Shown here piece after piece: positions 11,801 to 21,900 of a stretch of DNA of 24,274 nt. The translations under genes were made by a program, and so were the position numbers. Location of the stretch: assembly GCA_019649035.1 (NCBI GenBank), contig BMAT01000683.1:84924-109197 (forward strand). Reading direction: 5' to 3'. The notes under the pieces are model-generated. The model was given only the letters and a program-made list of their open reading frames with translations, was not told where the DNA came from and did not search any database. The stretch's first letter is position 1. Each line of letters starts with the position of its first letter. This stretch comes from Elysia marginata (lineage: Eukaryota > Mollusca > Gastropoda > Plakobranchidae).

Positions 11801-13151
11801 TGAAAAATAAGCCATGAAATTCAATTTGAAAATAAAGAAATAACATTTGCTTTGAACATGCTGTTTTGATATTTGGAGTAAATCACAGAAAATTATGCTC
11901 ATCCTTCCCTTTCCATAATTAAGATAACATAAACATACAACGTAAAAATGTTCATAAGTTCATTACAAATATTTTGTTAACCACATTAAAATTTCTTTAA
12001 TAATGAAAATAATCCAATAAATTCAGAAAAGGTTTAGGTAAAACAAAAAGACCTATGCATGGAAGGGGGTGGATAAAAGTAACTTCACCGAAGTTTGTTT
12101 TAGAACCACTTCAATATCAATATTTCTTTCTTTTTAACCTGAAGGCAAACGTTATTGCAGATAAAGGCTTTTTTAGATTGTGATAATAGCTTTTGATTGA
12201 GCTACAGCAATCACCTGGGGAAATATTTTGATTGCACACACCAGGTATTTATTCAGGGGTTCCATTGTATAACTGCAGCAATATGCGTCACATTTTTCTG
12301 AAGATCTTGAGCTTCATTTTTTCATTCAGCTTTGCCCTAAAAGATGCAAATAAAAAAACCTATCTTCCCTAGTGCATAGCTATATCTAGAAGAATTATTT
12401 AAAAATGAGCATCTTGGGTAACATTCTACAAGGAAGTAAAAAGAAAAAAAGGAATTTTAATTGATTTCAGAGTCAATTGTGATTTTGCCTTTTTCAGGGC
12501 TATAACTCACTCATGAGAGTCTAAGAACCATTTATTACACTATTCATTGACCTTTGAGCCCATAAGACCGGTATACAAGTCTAGCAGTATTCTTAGATGC
12601 ACTGTATTTTTGTATATACCGTAAGGCCATTAAACCAGTCTGGGATTCCCTTGTCATTACAGCTCAAAGATTTAAAAATAACTCAAAGGAGCTATCCTGA
12701 CCTTTTAAATGGGGTGATCACTTTCCTTTGCATGGGATATACTTAAGACTCCAATACTGACCATTTTATGTAAATGAACCATGACATAGCACTTTTTAAG
12801 TTGGCTTAGAAATGATTTTCTAATATTAACTTTCACCTTTCTATGTTGGTAGTAAAACTTGAGAAACAATTGTCAATATAACATGGCTTGACAACAAAAG
12901 AATCACCTCTTGCATAATTTGGGAAGGACTCTGGATCCCACGAAAATCTAAGTATCAAATTACTGTTGATCAATATGGCACTAATTTGTCCATTGATTTT
13001 TTTCTTATAATGTTGGAAGTCTATGAAAGATGAAGGTACATGCTATCTAATGTGTTTGTTTTTTTTTAGCATTGAACATTGAAATATGAAGAAGTGCATG
13101 AACCTAGCTCCACAAAGATTGATTTCATGAAATGTCTTTTACAATTTCCAA
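8821..13151. other. A-rich intergenic stretch
   Basis: About 4.3 kb has no supported gene. From about 9.5 to 12.5 kb the plus strand is clearly A-rich, the reverse of the T-rich DNA at 3-7 kb. All open frames are short and low-complexity, for example 9273-9464 and 10157-10487. No element boundaries, RNA genes or exon-like segments with matched splice sites were found. Confidence 0.4.
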
Positions 13152-13341
13152 TACAGTCGGACCCGCTAAATTGGGAGATGCAAAACTGGGAATTATTCTG
13201 AAATCACGAAAAAATTTATGGAACAAAATTTGTTCTATCTGAAGTCATTGAAAAAACTAGTAACATTGTTATTCTAGGAAAAAAAGCTTCAAGTACCACT
13301 GTCAAAATAAAGTGTTGATGGCAGATCATTTGCTTTATTTA

Positions 13342-13802
13342 TACAGAGGAATCCTGATAACCCCTCCAGACCATAAAAAAAAAATGCTGGGTTGACTTNN
13401 NNNNNNNNNNNNNNNNNNNNNNNNNNNNNNNNNNNNNNNNNNNNNNNNNNNNNNNNNNNNNNNNNNNNNNNNNNNNNNNNNNNNNNNNNNNNNNNNNNNN
13501 NNNNNNNNNNNNNNNNNNNNNNNNNNNNNNNNNNNNNNNNNNNNNNNNNNNNNNNNNNNNNNNNNNNNNNNNNNNNNNNCCCCCCCCCCCCCTGTCCCTC
13601 ACTAGTCCCCGCCAGGCCAGTGGGCCCTTGCAGGTGAGCATGCGCTGCACGCAGTGTCTTAAATCATGAATGAAAACAAAGATCACACACCCACCCAAAT
13701 CTTTGTTTCTCTCAAGACCCATCTGGAGTCTTTCGTCTTTTTTCATCTGGCTACGAGGTGTTGACTTTAACCTCGAGTTGACTTCTTGCAGATTCCACTG
13801 TA
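13342..13802. mobile_element. Possible smaller pogo-like MITE spanning the gap
   Basis: TA-CAGAGGAATC at 13342-13353 faces GATTCCACTG-TA at 13791-13802, giving a TA-flanked terminal inverted repeat of about ten bases with one mismatch. The termini diverge after that. A GGGTTGACTT / GAGTTGACTT motif recurs near both ends, in direct orientation. If real, this element is inserted inside the larger element at 13152-15071. The short repeat match and the unknown 181 bases make this tentative. Confidence 0.35.
13399..13579. other. Assembly gap (181 N)
   Basis: A run of N is followed at once by 13 consecutive C bases (13580-13592) and a locally GC-rich stretch up to about 13660. The homopolymer and GC shift probably caused the sequencing or assembly break. 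Open frames crossing the gap are artefacts. Confidence 0.98.
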
Positions 13803-14908
13803 TGTGAAAAGCGCATCTCTAATGTCTTATGAATGAATCAACACACAGGTGGTTCATAAAAAGCTTTCCTGGGCTTTGACGATGTTAAATGGTTTTTTTT
13901 TTATTTTCTAAGTACGGAGTTATGCTGGAGACTTCTGTGGACTTCACAATTCAGTTCATACTGGATTGATATTGATAGAGCTAGTGTTTGTTCTAACAGA
14001 AGCAACATGGTAAAAACATTATGGTCATTTCAATAGAAACGGGAGTCGCTTCTGCTTGTCTTGTAATATAATTGTAGGGTGTAAGCTTATACTCTTTGAC
14101 AGTGAGCGTATATTAAAGGGTTGTTTAAATCTGGAAGTTTCATAAATGAAAACTCTTGAAGAAAAAGATGACCAGCAAGAAAACATTTTATCTGTCTTTT
14201 GATGACAAACTTAAAGTTTCTGGGAGCAACATTAATCAAAGTTACCTAATGAAAGGAGCTGCAACTGAATTCTCTCCCCCAGGTTCTAAACTAGCACTTA
14301 AGATATGGTTAATGGTATTAGAAATGTACTTAGATGAATAATGCTTCCTTGCAATGACTTTTGTAGGTACATTTGTGAATTTTTATGTGTTTCAGCTGTT
14401 CACCTGTTAACATAAACAATCATGTAAAGCTGAGACCAATACCAACCCCAAAATAAAAAATATATAGGGAGAAAAGCAAAACAAAAATCGAAATTCAATG
14501 TGAAACTAAACTCATAAAGTGCTAATCAACTTGAAAACACTATAAAGTAATACAAAATAAATAAATACCCAAGTACTTGAGAAAATTATAACACCTTCAA
14601 CACCTGCTTTTGCTCAATTCCTAGTTCCTAGATTTCGAACTTGTGTTAGATCTAGGGTCTAAATTGCATTTTGGGGGGAGCGAACAAATACCTTTCAAGT
14701 TGATAAAGAAAGGGAAGTTCTTTGGCTTGGACAGGATTCTCATAAAATTCTGAAAGTATATGTGTCTCCCATTCTTTTGGCAAGTATTTTAATCTCTGGT
14801 AACTTAGGTTTTAAATAAATCAAAGTGTCAAATTGGCTTGTGTGTCTCATTAAGGCCAGACTAAAATCTCACCTCCATGTCCTTCTTCTTCTTCTCTCTA
14901 TATATGCA

Positions 14909-14929
14909 TGTGTGTGTGTGTGTGTGTGT
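14909..14929. repeat. (TG)n microsatellite
   Basis: About ten uninterrupted TG units lie 12 bp after a short CTT-rich tract (14881-14896). Both are simple repeats within the pogo-like element. Confidence 0.95.
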
Positions 14930-15071
14930 TTCATCATGTCTCACATGTCTCAGCCTCATCAAAATGCTTTACTCTCCTTCTTTTTTTTTATTTCCGAAAA
15001 ATTGGGGAAACTTTGTTAAATGGTAAAAAAAAAGACTTCTCCAATTTTCACATTTAGCAAGTCCGACTGTA

Positions 15072-15794
15072 TTCATAAGCAGTACAGGCAAAAAAAAAGG
15101 AAAGGTAAATAGCTACGTAGTTTCAAGTTTATATCAGCTTGCTAATTTAAAAAATGGATTGAGAGGAAAACTAAATAATTTCAATCAAATAAGCTGAAAC
15201 TCTGATTGCAGTCAGAAAAGGAGCATCTTTGATTATTTTGTCTTACACAAATAATGTGACAATGTCTGCATTTTTACTTTTCTGCATTTGTTCATGTAAG
15301 CATTGAAACAATGTAATGCAGACTTGAGAAGTCAGTTGCTGAGAAGTTTTAACGATTATCCAGAATCTCATAATTATACATTAAAGTGGAAAAAAAATAT
15401 TTTCCCACTCTGTGTAATATTTCTCTCATCAACTGTCAGATGCAAGTCATACATTTACAAATCAATTGAAGGGTACAATATGAAAGGGAAAGAAATTGAA
15501 AAGCGGCTATTATACAGAATGAGACAAGAGCAAACAAGACAGGTTGTAATCATCATATAATAGTATATGTATGCGAGAACGATTTCTCATAGATTGCACG
15601 ATACTTTTCCTTTAGTGAATAGTATTTTAAAAATATGTAAGCCACTTTAGTTTCCGGCTATAATTCTCACTTTCTCTCATCTGTAATTAATATTTACACT
15701 TGCATACACAACCCATACAAAAATAGATACACTTATTATTTTACTTCTGAAGTTTTTGGTTCATTATTTCTTTTGTGAGTCAAACATTGTCATC
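15072..15794 (-). other. Probable 3' UTR of the RRM-CCCH gene
   Basis: This sequence lies directly downstream of the minus-strand stop codon at 15795-15797. No exon is seen. No minus-strand AATAAA was noticed before the pogo-like element; the nearest is at about 14988, inside that element. Confidence 0.3.
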
Positions 15795-15942
15795 TTATTT
15801 TTGCCAAGGCTTTCTGTCAATGCCTTTACTTTTAGGGTAATGTTGCCACTTGCAGTCACTTCCAAAAGTACAGCCCGTCGTTCTCCAAAAATAGCATTCA
15901 TCTCCATTCACTGGGCCAGTCTGTTTTGGTGTATTCCGAACT
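15795..15942 (-). CDS. Last exon of RRM-CCCH gene: CCCH zinc finger and stop
   Basis: This 148-nt minus-strand coding segment follows a T-rich acceptor (GGCTGTTTAATTCAG). Its first base A completes the glycine codon left open by GG at the end of the RRM exon at 22902. The 48 residues include ECYFWRTTGC, TFGSDC and KWQH, giving Cys-x7-Cys-x5-Cys-x3-His, the classical CCCH RNA-binding finger. The C-terminal KGIDRKPWQK precedes TAA at 15797-15795. GC content is clearly higher than in the surroundings. The aromatic residues around the cysteines are those expected of RNA-stacking CCCH fingers. Confidence 0.85.
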
Positions 15943-18900
15943 CTGAATTAAACAGCCAAAAATATAAAATTAAATACAAAATATATTGAAAAACCTTGTT
16001 TTTTCATTTGAGAAGAAGGCCATATGCACCTTTTAGAGAAATTTTCATTTAATAATTCACAGAATACAAGGATTTATGGAAACAAGTAATCATGAGCAAC
16101 CATTTTTTTAAATGCCCTATCAATAACAAATAACTTCAAGATGTTCAATTTATTCGTTTCTCACAGTATTTTTACTTATTTTTAAAAAACTTTAAAGGAT
16201 AACTTTGTTTGGTGTAAGTCATGTCATCCCTTAAGCGCATTTTAATTTTTAGAGAAGAAAAGATTCTCACACTAAGATGAACATTGAGGACATTAAAAGT
16301 AAAACATAAATAAAGAAAAGCTAAAGGCACCCACAATGAAAAAGTGCTCCAGAGTACATTAATTTTAGTCAAATCTTCAGGGCCAAAAATTTAGACTGCT
16401 GAAATTTTCCCACAGTGACCTTTCCTCTTGAATTTTCCAAAACTTTATGCACAGAAATGGTAAATATTTCAAAACAGAGAAAAAGTTTCTTAATTTTATG
16501 TAAACCAGTTAAATTATTAAAATAGACAGCCAATAATACAATGAACAAAAAAAAATGAAATAATTTAAGTACAAGAAAGATCACTAGGCCAAGACCACAC
16601 CAATTGTTTCAAGCCACTTTTCCTTCTCCTCCCTTTTGATTATCTGTTCTAACTACAATTTAAAGGGCGGGGTCTGAAAGTTAGATCTTCACAAAGCAAA
16701 GAATTGTTCTTGCTTAGTGACAGCAGGAGAAAGACGTACTTTACACTCCAAAAACCAGTTATATATATCTAAACTTGCAGATTTCACAAATCAATTTTCT
16801 AAATAACAAAAGTTCAATTACCTGAACTGAAACAAACTTTTCAACAAGTTGGTTCCATTGACAATAAAAATGAGTACACATACAATTGATCTGCAGTGAC
16901 AGAAATATGCAACTTCAGCCACAGGGTCAATCATATAGATGTCTTGTAGTCTATCTAAATGAGTCGTCAGTTGTACAGCCTTGTTTGGAGATACTTCAAA
17001 AGTTAGGTGTTCAGAAGTCAATTTTTTATTAATCTTGGATATTGATACTATAACTATCTCTGAACATTTTTTACACCTGATTCTGGTTGAAATTTTATGT
17101 TTTATGTATTTAATTTTAATTGGCATGATTGCTAAGGGCTTAACACCTTTGCAGTTGTCTAAAACTTACAACGCAATTTTCTCCCCTCTCTGCAGTTTCA
17201 GAAGTCCTAACATTGCAATTTCAAATGGATATAACATGATATAGCATAATAGAGCTTTTCTGTTTGTTGTAATTTTCTGTGAAACCAATATCTCAAGACT
17301 TTCCATTTTAAACTTGACTCATTTTGACTGCTTGAAAGACATATATGGTGCGTTGACTATAGAATACAACTACAAAAATAAGTAACTTGTTTTTAATAAG
17401 AAATTGTTTCGAAACTGGCCTTCTCATCTTCTGTGGCTGATACTAAAGTGCTTTTTTATAAGTCGGCGTTTTATGAAATTGTAAGACAAAAAAAAAAACG
17501 GAACAATACTGACGAATAGATACATGATTTTGCAATAACTCAAAAATGCATAAGGTAACAAGGTGTTGGTACCGGACATTCAAAAATATATGAGATTTCA
17601 AACTGAGCAATAATAGCAGGTCAACAAAGACATCAATATACAATTTGCAGACAAAACTAATTCATGAGGTTGTCAATTCACAGATGATTTCAAAATTTAA
17701 TATAACATGTACCCTACTATTGATACAGTTTTGTGACTTTCCGTTTCACATAGGTATGGAGAGAAAAAGGAAAAAACTAAAAAGTTACAAGACAAAAAAA
17801 CTACAATTTATCAGGATTTTTTATCCAAATATCAACAGGAGAGACCACTAAACACTTTCTGTACCCGAGGGATTGTAGTATAAAAAGTAGTCTTCACAAC
17901 GTATTCATCTCATTTAAGAAATTAAATGTGCTTTAAGAAAGTATTCATAGTAATGGTGATTATTAGTGAGTTGCCATTTGCAGCTTGGTGCCCTTGTATT
18001 AAATTTAGGTGAGCCGCATTTTGCGGCTAAGGGTATAGAAAAGGTTAACACCATAATAGTCTTCAGTGGATCTTAATTTTTTGGAAGCTTATCATCCCCA
18101 AGGTTTTCTGAGGAGCCTGTCACAGAGAAGCTGTGATTTCTTATTAACAGAAATTATGACTAATGGAAAAATAACAAAAAAAGGCGGGGGGAGGGAATCA
18201 GAGCCAACACAGACACCAGAAGGTGAAATTGAGTTCTACCACCTACCAACCCAATCTTCGATTTGCAGACAAAAAAAAACCAGAAACAAAAACAAGATGG
18301 AGACACTTAACATTAAGAATATTACTAAAAGGCATAAGCAAATCGGGATAGGTATAAATGCAGACAAATTTCTTGGTTCAATCTTTTTGAAGTGAATGTT
18401 AGAGCAGTTGATATGATAAGTGCAAAGACATCTTTATATTTTCTAATTTTTAAAAAATGCTTTAACAGGAAAGCTTTTTATGGGGTTATATTAACGAAAT
18501 GGTAATATCAAACGTAAATTTCAATTTTTTTTTTATTTAGGGATGTTTTGAAGTGCAAAAGCAGTTTTCATATCTCAGGGCAGAGGTAGACGCAGCTTTC
18601 CCTAAAAATGTAGGAAAACTTTGGAGACAATTTTAAATCATGCTGCTTGGCAGTGGTACAACAAGTAAGCATGACCCGCTTGTATAGAATCTTTTAACAC
18701 CCACTTAAAGAAAAAAGAAAAAGCGCTATCTTAACTTAAAAGGTTTTTTTTTTAACAGCTCTTTCCTCATAACCTAATAGATAATGTTCAATTTTTTACA
18801 TTACAAAGATCTGTATCTAAATTTCTAGCCAGTTCCTCACCCAAACAAATATGATTATTTTATTATTATTCTTTATGCTGACTGTCTTGCTACGAGGCTA

Positions 18901-21900
18901 AAGAGAAAAATGCAGAGGAATATTTAAAAAGAATGGAAACCCTGAAAAAAATTAAAAAATTTGCATCCCTTTTGCAGTCTATCCTTTTAACATTCATTTT
19001 AGGTAAAATATACAAGGAAGGCAGTTTAACAGGCTTTTATTTAACACCAAATGATCAAATATTTTTCTAATATAAAGCTGGCAACTCTGGCTTCTTATGT
19101 AAAGCGTTGTGTGAGCAGAGTGACAATCTAAGTTTCTTGAGGTAACACAACTTTGGACTTAGCTATCTATACTCCACAAGTCAAAGGCAAACATTTTCGT
19201 TACTGGTTGTGTGGTTGTGATCCCCCATTTGTTTTCCTTAACTTTTGCAGATGAAAGATGCTTCCCATGATTACAAACCCTTAAAAAGATGCTTGCTTTT
19301 GTTATTGTTCTACTATTACATTCTTCCTATAATATGTGCCCAGTTAAAGCCAAAATTTAGAACTACACAAATTTTTATCTCATAAAAATGCACAAGGACA
19401 TAATATTTTTATTGCTGGTATCCTGCCAAGGGGTGATAAACTTAAATGATTTCATACTTAACTGATGATCTCAAACCTTCAAATCAATCTGCTTACTAAA
19501 GCTTTTCAAAAGAATTAAATTTTTTTTAATAATACCAAGTAGCAATAACACATGCATGCACTAAAAATTTGCACATTGCGTTTTAATGTTACACTTTCTT
19601 CTGAAAAGTGAAACCAATAAAGGTGATGCACAAAAAATATATTGTGAGACAGATAACAGTTTGATACAGTAAAATCTCTTTAAACTGAAAGAGACTAAAC
19701 TGGCAAATATTCTGAACCAAAAGAAAATCACTCATCAGTGCAATGTTCTTCTTCGTCTTTGTATTGTTTCTTGCATAAACTGAAATGATTCTGATATTTG
19801 TTGTCTTTACACCGAAAACATTTTCACCCATTTTTTCTTTGATTCAGGGGGGGCCTAGATAGCTCAGTTGGTAGTGGCTTCGCTCCGTGGCCAAGAGGTC
19901 GCAGGTTCGAAACACAGCCGAGCACAGTCCGGGGCCCTACTGGTTGGGTCGGTGTCAGTATAATGTGACCGGCTGAGGCTAAGTCATGGTATCCCCGCTA
20001 GTCTCTGGGTGGCAGCCCGTAAATTGTCATTGGGACCCAAGCCCTGAGAGCACCTTTGAAGTGGAATTGGGCTTGTAAAAATACCCTTCAATCAATCAAT
20101 CTTTGATTCAGACCTTAAAAATTGAAAACAGGTTTCACAGAAATTTTAAGTACACATAAATTATAATCGGGAACTATGCAACAATACCGATCAACACAGG
20201 ATTAAATATGCGCAGAGACGCATTGGGTTTTTTATGGGATGGACCTATGAGATGAGAGAGAAGAGGCCAGTGGATATCACTACAGTAACATGATCCTTTG
20301 CTGCTTTAGAGTTAGACTCAACTATAAATAAGTTGCAAGTGAGCAGTTAATTTCAGTTTAGCCATTCTTAGTTTAGCATTGACAATGAACTTAAATTAAA
20401 ACCTCGCTTCCTAGGTAGAAATTAGATCTATCAACTATTCTAATTTCAGCTCAGTCTCATATATCATTATATGTACAAAAATTGATACCCCATCCCAATT
20501 GATAGAAAGTTGCAAAATAAACAAGCTTCCTTCACAATTAAAGGAGATTTAACATGACATAAAATTTTGGTTTAACCCCTTCACTGCCAAGCCAGAGTCT
20601 TGCTCGGAGTAGACAATTCTTGTTATTTCAATCTTATGAAAGGTCAAAGGCATATATCCATAAGAAATTTGTGGACATGGTAAGATTATTTCCCTCATTA
20701 AAAAGCAGGTTTGCATTTTTTTTCAGTTTGACTATTTCTTAACAATTTTTTTTAATGGTAAAGGCAGGACCTACCTGGCAGTGAAGGGGTTAAAGAGATT
20801 CTACTGTATCATTATTAAGCATATCAAGAGACAAACTAAAAAAAATTTACAAAAGCTGCTACCTTAAGCAAAGCTCTGAAGAAAGACATTGTCCACTGAA
20901 AGCATGCAGCATTGAATAAAAAAATAACAACTAAAAAAATTTTACATTCATAAAGACAGAAAAAAAAACTTTGGCAAAAATAGTTATCCAGTATCCACTA
21001 TCAACTTGCAGAAAAACATGCAAGTAAAACTGGACTTGAATATCATCCTTGTGTTGACAAAACTTATGGTCTTAGAAGGAATACTAAGAAATTCCCTTGG
21101 AATAGTCAGATGCCCTAGAGGAACTGACGATACATATGCTAATTTCTTTCAGAGTTCAAGCCAGTATATGTTCACTTTCCATTGACTTCATTTACTGAAA
21201 ACTAAGAAAAACTGCTTCTAAACGGATGACTTCAGTACATGACAACGTACCAGATTATAATACACAAAGAAGCGGCACAACCAATTATGAATAAGAAGGA
21301 GCTAACTGGTAAAAATCTTACCTCGTGACTCAAATAATAAAAGAACAAGCTAAACCTTTTATATTTAAACATCAAGTTACTACAACACTACACTCAGATG
21401 TTTAAAAAAAAATGAGAAAAAAAAAACAACTAATCTTTAAGAGGTACCACAACTAAACCAGAGACAACATGATGACGACACCAAAGCAAAGAAAATTGTC
21501 AGTTTACCGAAATGCTGCATCAAGTGAGTAGGAAAACCACTACGATACCATTTTCCTGTTGGTTCGCCTTTGACAAACAACACAGTGTTAAGGTTAATTT
21601 AGTTTAAATTTGGATTGATTGAAATTAACCAATAAAACTTTTTACAAGCTTAGCAATTATTGCCAATACACAAGTTCATGTTTTGAGAGTCATGTTACTC
21701 ACAAAAATTTGTTGCCAAACACTCATTGGACCTTTTTTTTCCAATCAAAACCATTTTTTTTCAGCTAATATCACAACCCTAGAATAAATCAAATAACCAT
21801 AAAATATAACTCATTTTTTATTTCTTCCAAATCTGTTTTCTTTTCTGAATCCATTTTTTACCTCCTCCAACTGTAATGAAGACTTATCTTACTCTTAGTC

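Larger units (their letters stand above)
13152..15071. mobile_element. Pogo/Tigger-like non-autonomous DNA transposon
   Basis: The left end reads TA-CAGTCGGACCCGCTAAAT. The right end, read inward from 15071, gives TA-CAGTCGGACTTGCTAAAT, so the terminal inverted repeats match at 16 of 18 positions and are flanked by TA on both sides. CAG-starting termini and a TA target duplication are typical of Tc1/mariner-superfamily pogo/Tigger elements. The element is about 1.9 kb, contains the assembly gap, and shows no transposase frame in the sequenced parts. It lies downstream of the stop codon of the minus-strand RRM-CCCH gene. Confidence 0.6.
19665..20808. mobile_element. Pogo-like element carrying two nested insertions
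   Basis: The left end reads TA-CAGTAAAATCTCTTTAAAC (19665-19687). The right end, read inward from 20808, gives TA-CAGTAGAATCTCTTTAA and is then interrupted at a TTAA by a piggyBac-like MITE; the match resumes as ACC beyond it. Once that insertion is taken out of account, the inverted repeats agree at all but one of about 20 positions. TA flanks and CAG termini point to the pogo/Tigger branch of Tc1/mariner. Without its two insertions the element would be about 660 bp, with no transposase, so it is non-autonomous. Confidence 0.7.

Noticed and set aside
13339..13746. Open frames running through the N gap
   Set aside because: They are open only because N codons cannot be stops.
14909..14929. 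TG repeat as part of a CRISPR or tandem array
   Set aside because: It is a plain dinucleotide microsatellite. No spaced repeats occur anywhere in the window.
18066..18395. 109-codon plus-strand open frame
   Set aside because: Low-complexity Lys/Asn-rich translation with no conserved motif and no exon boundaries.
19848..19924. Functional tRNA gene
   Set aside because: The A and B boxes are good, but the acceptor stem and anticodon arm do not pair properly, and the sequence continues into a SINE body with a target-site duplication.
20873..20930. Short minus-strand exon-like segment near TGGACAATGTC
   Set aside because: Only about 11 codons, a weak donor and no phase partner.
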